Origin: Pseudoalteromonas sp. S2755
GTDB lineage: Bacteria; Pseudomonadota; Gammaproteobacteria; Enterobacterales; Alteromonadaceae
Length of the DNA: 52,591 nucleotides
Reading direction: 5' to 3'
Assembly (NCBI RefSeq): GCF_005886535.1
Contig: NZ_PNDS01000105.1
Span: forward strand, 1 to 52,591
Shown here piece after piece: positions 1 to 7,916 of this stretch (its first letter is position 1; every line of letters starts with the position of its first letter). Under the pieces are notes generated by a model, which searched no databases, was not told where the DNA came from, and saw only the letters and a program-made list of their open reading frames with translations. The position numbers were made by a program, and so were the translations under genes.

Positions 1-142
1 GTTAATTGCCTATGAGTCAGTTCACCGCATGGATGCGTGAAAAGCGGTGACAGGGCCAAGGCGGGCCCTTACACAGCGGGGACGTTCATATTGGCGATTT
101 ACTTGAGGAGTCAGTGTGATGTTGGGAGTGCCCTTTCTTTTG

Positions 143-176
143 CTACCTTTTCTTTGGGCAAGCAAAGAAAAGGTAG
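143..176. repeat. Perfect 14-bp inverted repeat hairpin
   Basis: The arm CTACCTTTTCTTTG at 143-156 is exactly complementary to CAAAGAAAAGGTAG at 163-176, with a 6-base loop. It has no GC-rich stem followed by a T run, so it is not a classical terminator. Similar 'CTTTTCTTTG/CAAAGAAAAG' hairpins recur between genes in several gammaproteobacteria. I treat it as a repeat element of unknown role. Confidence 0.6.
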
Positions 177-185
177 TCGTAGCCC

Positions 186-244
186 ATGGATGGGCGTCGA
201 AATCGGTCAGGAGGACGGGCTGACTTTGCAATACATTTCGAGTT
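186..244 (+). repeat. Imperfect direct repeat, copy 1
   Basis: The first 24 or so bases, starting ATGGATGGGCGTCGAAATC, are nearly identical to the copy beginning at 669, an offset of 483 bases. Both copies then carry a GTCAG...CTGAC pair with a variable 9-base interior. The match fades after the shared TCGAG near 240. Both copies are preceded by GGGAGTGCC some 35 to 60 bases upstream, but only this copy has the 143-176 hairpin in between. Confidence 0.55.
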
Positions 245-370
245 ATCAGCCGTTAGCAACATAAACCTCCATGTTTAATATCAAAGCGCATCCATACGCT
301 CCTCGTTCATTCTTTTTAAACGACGCGATCGAGCGAACCAAGAAAACGTCGCCCCAGCATCACAAATCCT

Positions 371-460
371 AAGCCGATATAGTGCAACCGTCTTGTAAGG
401 CACGTCCCTGTGCCTGACAAGACTTGGCCGACATCCTGTCGGCACATTGCATATCGGTTT
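371..460. repeat. Cluster of nested hairpins (structured intergenic repeat)
   Basis: CTTGTAAGGCAC (392-403) pairs with GTGCCTGACAAG (410-421) with one mismatch. The next hairpin is GCCGACA (427-433) with TGTCGGC (437-443), a perfect 7-bp stem on a 3-base loop. Outer sequences near 371-388 (AAGCCGATATAGTGCAA) and 447-460 (TTGCATATCGGTTT) are also partly complementary, so the whole stretch could fold as one branched unit. Whether it is transcribed is unknown. Confidence 0.5.
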
Positions 461-668
461 ATGCTTCGGGTGTGATGGAGGGGGAATAAGTTGCTTGTGA
501 GATTGTCTACGATTTTTACGGTTAAGCTTCTTGAAAGCATTGCAAAAACTATCAGCGTAGCCTCCAAGCTCACAGTGTAAATAGTTTTGTGGGAGGCGCT
601 TCACCCGCCGAGAAGTATGTTTTTCGGGTGATGAGGGAGTGCCTTGTCATTAGGGATCAAAGAAGCCG

Positions 669-727
669 ATGGATGGGCGTCGAAATCCGTCAGAAAGACG
701 ATCTGACTTTACACATAGTCTCGAGCT
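669..727 (+). repeat. Imperfect direct repeat, copy 2
   Basis: This is the partner of 186-244. The opening bases match with a single G-to-C change, and the GTCAG/CTGAC arms are kept although the sequence between them differs. It ends about 50 bases from the 3' end of the lipoprotein gene at 780, so it may lie in that gene's 3' untranslated region. Confidence 0.55.
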
Positions 728-779
728 AATGTTGAGACTGTGGAGCAATCGTATATTGCTCCACACTAAAGTTATTCAG

Positions 780-1748
780 CTAGTCATCTAGTTTTACGGC
801 TCCAGCTATCTTATCTATTTTCACCGAGCCTGAGCCTGATTCGGTAATGGTCAAGGAGCCAGCATTTACCACACGAATATTTCCAGCACCGTCTTCTATT
901 TGAACATGGCCCTTAACTGCTTCGATATCCGTATTGCCCGAACCATCAACGATAGTGACATCGCCTTGGACGTGACGAACTCTAATGTTCCCAGACTCAT
1001 CATCGATTTTAATATTATGCCCGCCTTCAACAACTAGTGAGCCAGAGCCATCGACGATATCAGCGTTGCCGCTAAAACCGCGAAGGGTTAGATCGCCAGA
1101 TTCATCTTCTATTTTGATATTCGTGCCGCCAGTCACATCAATATTACCCGAGCCATCTTCCAGCTCCAGTGTATCTAACAATCCCGTTATGGTTATGTCG
1201 CCAGAACCATCGTCGATAACAAGTTGCTGGGCGTTAGTGACATGAATATTGCCACTGCCGTCATCAATTTCAGCACCTTGAATATCTTCTAATGTGATAT
1301 TGCCAGAGCCATCATCTAGCTTGATAAAACCTTTGATATTTTTGATGGCTATATCACCCGAACTGTCATCAAGTGTTAGTGCGAGCTGACTTGGCATGGT
1401 GATGGTTAAGTCAATTCTCGGGCTGTTATTACGATACCGTTGTACACCAGAACTTGTATCAGAATCGGCTACCAACATGGCGGTATCACCTGACTTTTCA
1501 AGGGTAAGTCGATAGTTCTCCGTTTCTGTGGTTAACACTGAAGCTTCCACTTGGATCTCTTGTTGGTTATCGTATCCAATGATTTGGATATTACCCGAGG
1601 TGGTATTTGCATCAAGTTTGCTGATGTCTGCAGCGTTGAGTTGCAAAGATTTATGGAGGGTTTTGGTTGCTGCTGCGCTTGGAGAGATATGTACGACACA
1701 GCCAGATAAAAGGCTAAGTGCAGCTAAACTGGTGAAGAGCTTTTTCAT
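780..1748 (-). CDS. Repeat-rich DUF4097-like lipoprotein (322 aa)
   Basis: Predicted outer-membrane or periplasmic lipoprotein of unknown function. The protein begins MKKLFTSLAALSLLSGC, a type II signal peptide whose lipobox ends at Cys17. The longer frame up to 1796 would put 16 unlikely residues before it, and a GGAA lies about 10 bases before the chosen ATG. From about residue 50 to the end it has roughly twelve repeats of 19-22 residues around (D/E)DGSGNI or (D/E)ESGDL, as in DUF4097/DUF2807-type beta-solenoid proteins. Each repeat would form one strand turn, with the aspartates on the surface. The gene is divergent from the hydrolase at 1981. A role in adhesion or envelope structure is possible, but nothing here proves it. 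Confidence 0.8.
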   Translation of the reverse strand: MKKLFTSLAALSLLSGCVVHISPSAAATKTLHKSLQLNAADISKLDANTTSGNIQIIGYDNQQEIQVEASVLTTETENYRLTLEKSGDTAMLVADSDTSSGVQRYRNNSPRIDLTITMPSQLALTLDDSSGDIAIKNIKGFIKLDDGSGNITLEDIQGAEIDDGSGNIHVTNAQQLVIDDGSGDITITGLLDTLELEDGSGNIDVTGGTNIKIEDESGDLTLRGFSGNADIVDGSGSLVVEGGHNIKIDDESGNIRVRHVQGDVTIVDGSGNTDIEAVKGHVQIEDGAGNIRVVNAGSLTITESGSGSVKIDKIAGAVKLDD

Positions 1749-1980
1749 CGTTGTTATTTTCCATAGTGGTGATGACATAAGGTTATCATTCAGCAATAGT
1801 TATACCATAAATAGTATCTATATAAATCAATGAGTTAATAAATATTGATACTCAAGGTTGGTCAAAATAGCGAAATCACATAGTGAGCTGAGCCAAAAGT
1901 TTGCAGATATGACTGTCATGTGGTTGTAAATTCGACAGTGTAGTCTGGCGCTATTGCTTGCTTATTTTTCTGACAGTGCA

Positions 1981-2763
1981 ATGAAAGACATGACCAAGAA
2001 GACCGAGCTACACGCTGTCAATCCGAAATCATTCGTTGATAGTCACTGTAAACCAGACGCTGCAGTCTTTTTAGGAGTTGGAAGTGCCGCCAGCGCTGCA
2101 ACTCTTGGGTGTTCTACCTGCGTATTGACCCATAAAGGCTTACCTTGGTTATTGATAGATTGTGGCTTTGATACGGTGTCACGCTATAAAAGCCATTTTG
2201 CATCATTACCCGATGCTGTATTTATCACCCACCTTCACTATGATCATGTTGGTGGATTGGAGCAGCTTTACTTTCAGGCTGCATTGAGTCAGCACCAAGT
2301 CACGTTATACGCTCCAGCAGAGTTAATCGTTGGGTTGTGTAATATGCTCGCCTACACCGGACTAAGCGAGGGTAACTGTGGTGTTTGGCAGGTCTTTCGT
2401 TTATTTCCAATTTCAGAAAGCTTTCTTCATCGTGGGCAGCGTATACACAGTTATGCCGTTCGTCATCATGAGCCCAACAGTGCTTTTTCGTTACACCTCC
2501 CTGGTAGCTTGTTTTACAGTGGTGATACTAAGGCTATTCCTGAGCTACTCCATCACCATGTCAGTAACGGCGAGGTTATTTTTCATGATTGCGGTCTTGC
2601 AAACAACCCCAGCCATTGCTCCCTTGATGAGTTGTTGACGAGCTATCGCGAAGACATCATTAAAAATACTTGGGTCTATCATTACCAGCATCAAGAAGAT
2701 GTTGTGAAGTTTGAACACGCAGGACTCAAAGTAGCGATTGCTGAGCAGTCGATTACGCTTTAA
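1981..2763 (+). CDS. Metallo-beta-lactamase-fold hydrolase (RNase Z-like, 260 aa)
   Basis: Probable zinc-dependent hydrolase. The metal motif HLHYDH is at residues 84-89, followed by later metal-ligand candidates: His in VRHHEPNS, Asp in YSGDTK, and His in the VYHYQHQ segment near the C-terminus. The arrangement resembles the RNase Z/phosphodiesterase branch rather than antibiotic-cleaving lactamases. No signal peptide is seen, so it is probably cytoplasmic. The frame can extend to a TTG at 1954; ATG 1981 is preferred, although no strong ribosome-binding site supports either start. The last 4 bases overlap the convergent HPt gene. The substrate cannot be told from sequence. Confidence 0.8.
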   Translation: MKDMTKKTELHAVNPKSFVDSHCKPDAAVFLGVGSAASAATLGCSTCVLTHKGLPWLLIDCGFDTVSRYKSHFASLPDAVFITHLHYDHVGGLEQLYFQAALSQHQVTLYAPAELIVGLCNMLAYTGLSEGNCGVWQVFRLFPISESFLHRGQRIHSYAVRHHEPNSAFSLHLPGSLFYSGDTKAIPELLHHHVSNGEVIFHDCGLANNPSHCSLDELLTSYREDIIKNTWVYHYQHQEDVVKFEHAGLKVAIAEQSITL

Positions 2764-3116
2764 GTTTGCGACTGAGAAGTTAAATAGGCTTTTAATTCTC
2801 GAACAAACTCGCTACCGATCTCATGGTGTATCGCTTTTATTTTTTCGGCGCACTCCGTAGTGTTGTTATCAAGTGCTGAATATTCTAACGCCTGTAGATG
2901 CTCAGCTAGTACCTCTGCCCCCACTGCTTTGGCGGAGGTTTTGAGGTAATGGGCCTCGTCTTTTAACGCTTGAAAAGCGCGTGTTTGGTATGCCTCTTTA
3001 ATCTTTGCACAGCTCGATTTCGATTGCACCAGAAAGTCGGTGTAAAACTTTTTTGCTGTGGCAAAGTCATCACCAATTAAGTCGATAAGTACCTGAGGGT
3101 TGAGAGTTTGACTCAT
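2760..3116 (-). CDS. Histidine phosphotransfer (HPt) domain protein (118 aa)
   Basis: A stand-alone phosphorelay carrier that would receive phosphate from the receiver domain of the kinase encoded just upstream. It is a four-helix HPt domain with the phosphoacceptor His56 in AHYLKTSAKAVGA; the Lys and Gly spacing after the histidine fits the family. The ATG chosen at 3116 overlaps the kinase stop codon as ATGA, so translation is very likely coupled. The frame could extend eight residues further, but that would run back into the kinase gene. No DNA-binding response regulator lies next to it, so the final output must be encoded elsewhere. Confidence 0.88.
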   Translation of the reverse strand: MSQTLNPQVLIDLIGDDFATAKKFYTDFLVQSKSSCAKIKEAYQTRAFQALKDEAHYLKTSAKAVGAEVLAEHLQALEYSALDNNTTECAEKIKAIHHEIGSEFVRELKAYLTSQSQT

Positions 3117-5857
3117 TGTGTAAAGTCCATATCTAACCATTTACCTAAAGTGTTTTTGAGCTCTTGTAGCCGCACAGGTTTGCTAACATAATCGTTCATG
3201 CCACTGTCTAAGCAAAGCTCTTTATCCCCTTTCATCGCAGCGCCAGTAACGGCAATAATAGGAATTGCACTGCGCTCTTCTTTGGACTCAAATGCGCGAA
3301 TTAACTTAGTTAATTCATAGCCATCGATCTCTGGCATATGGCAATCGGTTAGTAAAAGATGATATTGCTGACTTTTATACATCACCAAAGCTTCTTTGCC
3401 GTTATTAGCGATATCACAGGAAACCCCGAGTTTAGAAAGTTGTTTGACGATGAGCTTTTGGTTAAAAGGATTATCCTCTGCAAGGAGTATATGCTGCTTA
3501 CCATTAGTGCTCGTTTTATCATCCTTTAGGCTAGAAGCTTTATCGTCTAGTGAAAGTAGTGCGTCTAGTTCACTGAAATCGTTTAGCTCACCTAAATCAG
3601 CCTCATCATTTTGCTGGCTGGTTTTAAGTTTGTTTAGTAATTGGCCGATTGAGTATTGAGTCTGTGGCGTAATTGGTTTTGGTTTTTGTGTGGTTAACAC
3701 TGTACTATTCAAGTTAGCAAACGCCTTTTCATCAAGAAATACTAACTCTGGAATAGGTGAGCGTATTCGCTTTGCCCAGGCTTCATCATGCCTTGTAACA
3801 ACACGAATGAGCGCGGTATCGCCTGTCTCTTTGATTTCATTAAGTGATTCGACGATTTTGATCTCGCTGCAAAAATGCGTACAGGCATTGTACAGCTGAG
3901 TCAGCGACAACGAACTTTGCCAACAGGCATCACTTAGCCAATAGAGTGTATTAAATGGCATGTTGGGCTGTTGTTGCGTCCTCGGACACCAAACAGGAAT
4001 GGTAATGGTAAAAGTTGAGCCTTCACCAGATTTACTTTTTAAAGCGACTTTGCCACCCATAAGGTCAATAAGCTTGCCGCATATTGCAAGGCCTAACCCC
4101 GTGCCGCCATACTTTCTAGTAATAGAACGTTCGGCTTGTGTAAAGGGGGTAAACAGTTTCTTTTGGACTTCCGGTGCAATGCCAATTCCATTGTCTTCTA
4201 TCTTAAATATCAAGTGAGATAAGGCAACGCCCTCTGATGCCCAGTGCACATTAATGGTGACTTTTGCGCCGCCTTCGCGATCTGCGACGCTAAATTTAAT
4301 GGCATTACTAACAACGTTAAAGATTATTTGTCGCACTCTATTTTCATCGCCAATTACTTCTAGTGGTAGCTTTATGTCCTCATGCACCGTTAATTTTACC
4401 GTTTTGTCGCGCGCGTGGGCTTCGAAAGTTTTGATGATGTTATTGAGCATTTTGGAAGGGCAGAAAGGATAGCTCTCAAGCTCCATTTTTCCTTGTTCAA
4501 CTTTGGCTAAGTCTAAAATATCATTCAATATTGAGACTAAATTATTGGCTGAAATAGATGCGGTTTCTAAGAGTTCTTGGTTGTCTTCATCAAGCTCTGA
4601 TAACGCCATGAGATCTAAGGAGCCGATAATGCCATTCATTGGCGTTCTAAGTTCATGGCTCATCATAGACAAAAAGTCTGACTTGGTGCGACTGGCTTGC
4701 TCAGCTTTAATGATAGCTTCCTCAAGATCTGCAGTGCGTTCAGCGACGCGTTGCTCTAATTCTTGATTAATATGCTGGAGCTTTTTTTGGGCAATATATA
4801 CATCGGTTTGATCGATAACAACACCATCAATACGTGATGGTCGGCCATATTCATCTAGTCCGACAACGCCTTTAGCATAAACGACAACAATATCCTTGTC
4901 GTTGAGCAGACCGCGATAGCGCTGCTCAAAGATCTCGCCTGAGCTTAATGATGCTTCTAGCGCTTGAATAACCCGAGCTTTATCGTCGGGATGAAGGCTA
5001 GCCTCCCAAAGATGCAGATTGCCTATATCATCTTCCGAAAGCTTAAAAATTTCATTCGCTTGATGATCCCAATTCCAAATCCATTGATTCGCTACTCGTA
5101 TTGCTCGCCAAGTGCCTATTTTCCCAGCTTGCATAGCAAGTTCTTTGCTTTCTTCTGCATCATGTAATGCGACTAACATGTCTTTTTCGTGAGTACAGTC
5201 AGCCAAAATCCCATACACACTGTGTGTTCGGATACAATATTTAACTTGCTCGCCTTTGAGCTCAAACCAATGGATTGAGCCCCTAACCTCTAGTCGGAAC
5301 TCAAAATGCAGCATAAGTCCTTGTTCAATGTGATGGGAGAGCAGTTCGGAAAATAGCGGCTGGTCCTCTTGGTAAATCATACTTTTTAAGGTTTCCCAGT
5401 CGAGCTCGGCCGAGGCCGGAAGGCCTATAAGAGATTTAAATTTGGGAGAAAAATATGCTGTCTTGTTTAGCAGGTCGTAACACCAAACGCCGAGGTTTGC
5501 GCTGTTGACGGCGTGACGTAAAATTCGGGTTTGTTCGTCCTCTAAAGGGTTTTGACAATAATAAGTAGAAAGCTCGGCAATATGCACAAATATTTCATTG
5601 CTGTGGACATCATAAAAGGAAAGTAAAAATTGTACGTTTGGCGATGTGCGCAACGAAACTTGTATCAAAGAACCATCTGCAATCGTCTTTTGTTGCTCTT
5701 CTACACATGAGGGAAAGGTAAATAGGTCTTCAAGGTGCTTATTAACGATATTATTTTCAGGTACGAGCAGTTTTTCCGCAGCAGTGGTTGTATGACTGAC
5801 ATACCACTCAGATGTAACAATCAAAATTGGCATACTGTCTTTTAGTGCTGTTAGCAT
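3113..5857 (-). CDS. Soluble PAS-containing hybrid histidine kinase (914 aa)
   Basis: A hybrid sensor kinase of the BarA/ArcB/TorS general type but without transmembrane segments, so it should sense a cytoplasmic signal. In order it has an N-terminal PAS-like region (about 1-105), a PAS_3-type domain (about 110-225), a second PAS domain (about 240-355), a short coiled coil, HisKA with SHELRTP (His401), an HATPase with DNGIGI and GGTGLGL boxes, a degenerate linker of about 150 residues, and a C-terminal receiver with LLTDCHMP (Asp838) and Lys893. ATG 5857 was chosen because GGGG lies six bases upstream; an in-frame ATG at 5881 has no such site. The stop overlaps the HPt start. Confidence 0.9.
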   Translation of the reverse strand: MLTALKDSMPILIVTSEWYVSHTTTAAEKLLVPENNIVNKHLEDLFTFPSCVEEQQKTIADGSLIQVSLRTSPNVQFLLSFYDVHSNEIFVHIAELSTYYCQNPLEDEQTRILRHAVNSANLGVWCYDLLNKTAYFSPKFKSLIGLPASAELDWETLKSMIYQEDQPLFSELLSHHIEQGLMLHFEFRLEVRGSIHWFELKGEQVKYCIRTHSVYGILADCTHEKDMLVALHDAEESKELAMQAGKIGTWRAIRVANQWIWNWDHQANEIFKLSEDDIGNLHLWEASLHPDDKARVIQALEASLSSGEIFEQRYRGLLNDKDIVVVYAKGVVGLDEYGRPSRIDGVVIDQTDVYIAQKKLQHINQELEQRVAERTADLEEAIIKAEQASRTKSDFLSMMSHELRTPMNGIIGSLDLMALSELDEDNQELLETASISANNLVSILNDILDLAKVEQGKMELESYPFCPSKMLNNIIKTFEAHARDKTVKLTVHEDIKLPLEVIGDENRVRQIIFNVVSNAIKFSVADREGGAKVTINVHWASEGVALSHLIFKIEDNGIGIAPEVQKKLFTPFTQAERSITRKYGGTGLGLAICGKLIDLMGGKVALKSKSGEGSTFTITIPVWCPRTQQQPNMPFNTLYWLSDACWQSSLSLTQLYNACTHFCSEIKIVESLNEIKETGDTALIRVVTRHDEAWAKRIRSPIPELVFLDEKAFANLNSTVLTTQKPKPITPQTQYSIGQLLNKLKTSQQNDEADLGELNDFSELDALLSLDDKASSLKDDKTSTNGKQHILLAEDNPFNQKLIVKQLSKLGVSCDIANNGKEALVMYKSQQYHLLLTDCHMPEIDGYELTKLIRAFESKEERSAIPIIAVTGAAMKGDKELCLDSGMNDYVSKPVRLQELKNTLGKWLDMDFTQ

Positions 5858-5944
5858 CACATTCCCCGATCGTATCCTCATAAAACAATATAGCAGTTCA
5901 TGATTAACTTGCTGGATTTATGGTCAATTTAGTGATGTTTAAAA

Positions 5945-5977
5945 ATATGTGTACGTCTTACAGGGATATGTATACGT
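5945..5977 (+). promoter_or_regulatory. Two 12-bp direct repeats, 21 bp apart, upstream of the SDR gene
   Basis: ATATGTGTACGT (5945-5956) and ATATGTATACGT (5966-5977) differ at one base, and their starts are exactly 21 bp apart, two helical turns. That geometry is typical of tandem AraC-family binding sites. A TATAGT at 5997-6002 could serve as the -10 box for the gene at 6034. The AraC-type gene just downstream is the obvious candidate binder. The repeats are visible; the function is inferred. Confidence 0.45.
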
Positions 5978-6033
5978 TCGATTTGGTGGGCCCAGATATA
6001 GTAAAACCAAATCAATAATGTGGATAAGGTAAG

Positions 6034-6864
6034 ATGAGAATTTATAATGCAAAGGTGATTTTAGTCACGGGAGCATCTTCAGGCATAGGTAAAGCCACTG
6101 CACTTAAGCTACTTTCTCAAGGTCATATTGTATATGGAGCTGCACGCAGGATGGAAAACATGGCTGAGCTAGTGCAAGCTGGTGGCGTTGCCCTCAACGT
6201 GGATATTACCCACGAAGATGAAGTTGATGCTGCACTACAGACGATTTTTACACGCCATGGCTATGTGGATGTGTTGATAAACAACGCTGGGTTTTCTGTT
6301 TATGGTGCGGTGGAAGAAACCAGACAAGAAGATATCAGAAAGCAATTTGAAGTGAATTTTTTTGCTACAACGTTTCTCACTCAAAAAGTACTGCCAATCA
6401 TGCGCGAGCGAGGTAAGGGGCACATTATTAATGTTTCCTCTGTGGCAGGCAAAGTATATACCCCGTTGGGGGCTTGGTATCATGCTACAAAGCACGCTCT
6501 TGAAGGATGGAGTGACTGTTTAAGAGTAGAGACACAACATCTTGGTTTAAAAGTATCTATCATTGAACCTGGCGCGATTGAGACTGAATTTAGCAACATC
6601 ATGACAGCACCTATGCTACTTCGCTCCGATAATGGTCCATATCAGACAATGGCTAAAAACATGGTGGAAGCAACATCGCAGGTGTATAAGGACACTAAAA
6701 ATACCCGACCAGAGATCATTGCAGATACCATAGCGGTTGCAGTGAATAGTGAAGCTCCAAAGACACGCTATGCGGCCGGAAAATATGCGTTGCTGTTACT
6801 TTTTTTACGAAGGTGGCTATCGGATAAATACTTCGATAAATTGGTTCTGGAGATGGTTAAGTAG
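6034..6864 (+). CDS. Short-chain dehydrogenase/reductase (276 aa)
   Basis: NAD(P)-dependent oxidoreductase of the classical SDR family. The cofactor motif TGASSGIG is at residues 12-19, the structural NNAG motif at 83-86, and the catalytic triad is Ser136, Tyr149 and Lys153 (YHATK). Arginines after the glycine motif (AARRMENM) suggest NADPH. The C-terminal tail of about 40 residues after the Rossmann core is longer and hydrophobic (KYALLLLFLRRWL), as in SDRs acting on lipophilic substrates. An AAGG precedes the ATG. It is followed after 73 bases by an AraC-type regulator on the same strand, which is now broken. The substrate is unknown. Confidence 0.88.
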   Translation: MRIYNAKVILVTGASSGIGKATALKLLSQGHIVYGAARRMENMAELVQAGGVALNVDITHEDEVDAALQTIFTRHGYVDVLINNAGFSVYGAVEETRQEDIRKQFEVNFFATTFLTQKVLPIMRERGKGHIINVSSVAGKVYTPLGAWYHATKHALEGWSDCLRVETQHLGLKVSIIEPGAIETEFSNIMTAPMLLRSDNGPYQTMAKNMVEATSQVYKDTKNTRPEIIADTIAVAVNSEAPKTRYAAGKYALLLLFLRRWLSDKYFDKLVLEMVK

Positions 6865-6937
6865 GCAACGACTTAAATTTACAAGATGACAGAGTCCCGT
6901 GGCACTGAATAAAGCTGCGGGATTTGCAGAGTTCGAT

Positions 6938-7852
6938 ATGACAAAAGCGATTGTAATTAATGATATAGCAGCAGTGCACAAGATGTTTGATCTCGACCCG
7001 CCTCGCCATCCTTTGGTGTCGGTGATCCGAGTCGATGACGTATTACTTACCAAGAATATTCCTTATATAAATCAAAGCTATATTATTAACTTATTTCAGA
7101 TGAGCCTTAAGTCAGGGTTTTGCGATGAATTAACTTATGGTCGAAATAAATATGATTTTAAAGAAGGCACATTGGTATTTACCAAACCAGGTCAACGTAT
7201 CACAGTTTCTACTGCTGAGAGAGAGGTGGAACCGGGAGGGTGGACACTTTTGTTTCATCCTGACTTGATAAGAAAGTCTGCACTTGGAAAGTGTATAGAG
7301 CAATTCAGCTTCTTCTCTTATGATAGTCATGAAGCATTGCATTTGTCAGATGAAGAAAGAAAAAACCTGACTGATTTGGTGGGTAAAATTGAAGTAGAGT
7401 ACAAGCAGGGCATTGATAGGCACACCCAAACTCTGCTTGTTGCAAACATCGAGCTTATTCTCAATTATTGTGTGCGTTACTATGATCGGCAGTTTTATGT
7501 GAGGACAAATACAAACTCTGACGTTGTCGCTCGGCTTGACACATTATTGGATGATTACTTTGGTAAACAAAAGGCGTTAGAGCTAGGGCTTCCCACCGTT
7601 GCCTATTGCTCTAGCGCACTTCATATGTCTTCATCCTACCTCAGCGACATGCTAAAACGTGAAATAGGTAAATCGGCACAACAAGTCATTCAAGAGCGCC
7701 TTATTGATTGAGCAAAAACCTGCTTGTTAGGTACGGATGAACAAATTAGCCAAGTGGCCTACTCATTGGGATTTGAGTATCCACAGCATTTTAGTAAATT
7801 GTTTAAGGCAAAAACAGGACTTAGTCCACAGCAATACCGCCGCGAGCACTAG
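6938..7852 (+). pseudogene. AraC-family regulator interrupted by an in-frame TGA
   Basis: The frame encodes an AraC_N-type sensing domain (about residues 10-190) and then the first helix-turn-helix of the AraC DNA-binding domain, but TGA at 7709-7711 stops it at codon 258. Reading on in the same frame gives the rest of the domain without another stop until TAG at 7850-7852: the segments ISQVAYSLGFEYPQHFSKLF and KAKTGLSPQQYRR are the canonical second helix-turn-helix. One base change therefore removes half of the DNA-binding domain from a protein of about 304 residues. The start chosen is ATG 6938; GTG 6899 in the same frame is possible. The alternatives are a sequencing error or UGA readthrough. 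It probably once controlled the SDR gene. Confidence 0.85.
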
Positions 7853-7916
7853 TATGTAAGTTGCCCTTAGTAACACGGTGCTTGGAAGAACCAAGTAGAG
7901 AAGCGATACTTTTTGT

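Larger units (their letters stand above)
1..779. repeat. Gene-free region built of intergenic repeat elements
   Basis: No credible gene is present in these 779 bases: the open frames on both strands are short, overlap each other and have no ribosome-binding site or recognisable product. Instead there is a patchwork of structured repeats. They include a perfect 14-bp inverted repeat at 143-176, a pair of imperfect direct repeats at 186-244 and 669-727, and a cluster of nested hairpins at 371-460. The text around 27-80 (CGCATGGATGCG, GCGGTGACAGGG, a GGGCC/GGGCCC hairpin) has a relative near 16498-16545. I infer that dispersed intergenic repeats accumulated here. Confidence 0.6.

Noticed and set aside
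22..604. Short overlapping open frames on both strands at the left end (for example 281-604 and 316-573 minus)
   Set aside because: They cover hairpins and repeats, have no ribosome-binding site and no protein-like features.
985..1245. Plus-strand Ser/Pro-rich frame inside the repeat lipoprotein gene
   Set aside because: It is a shadow of the GSGNI repeats on the other strand.
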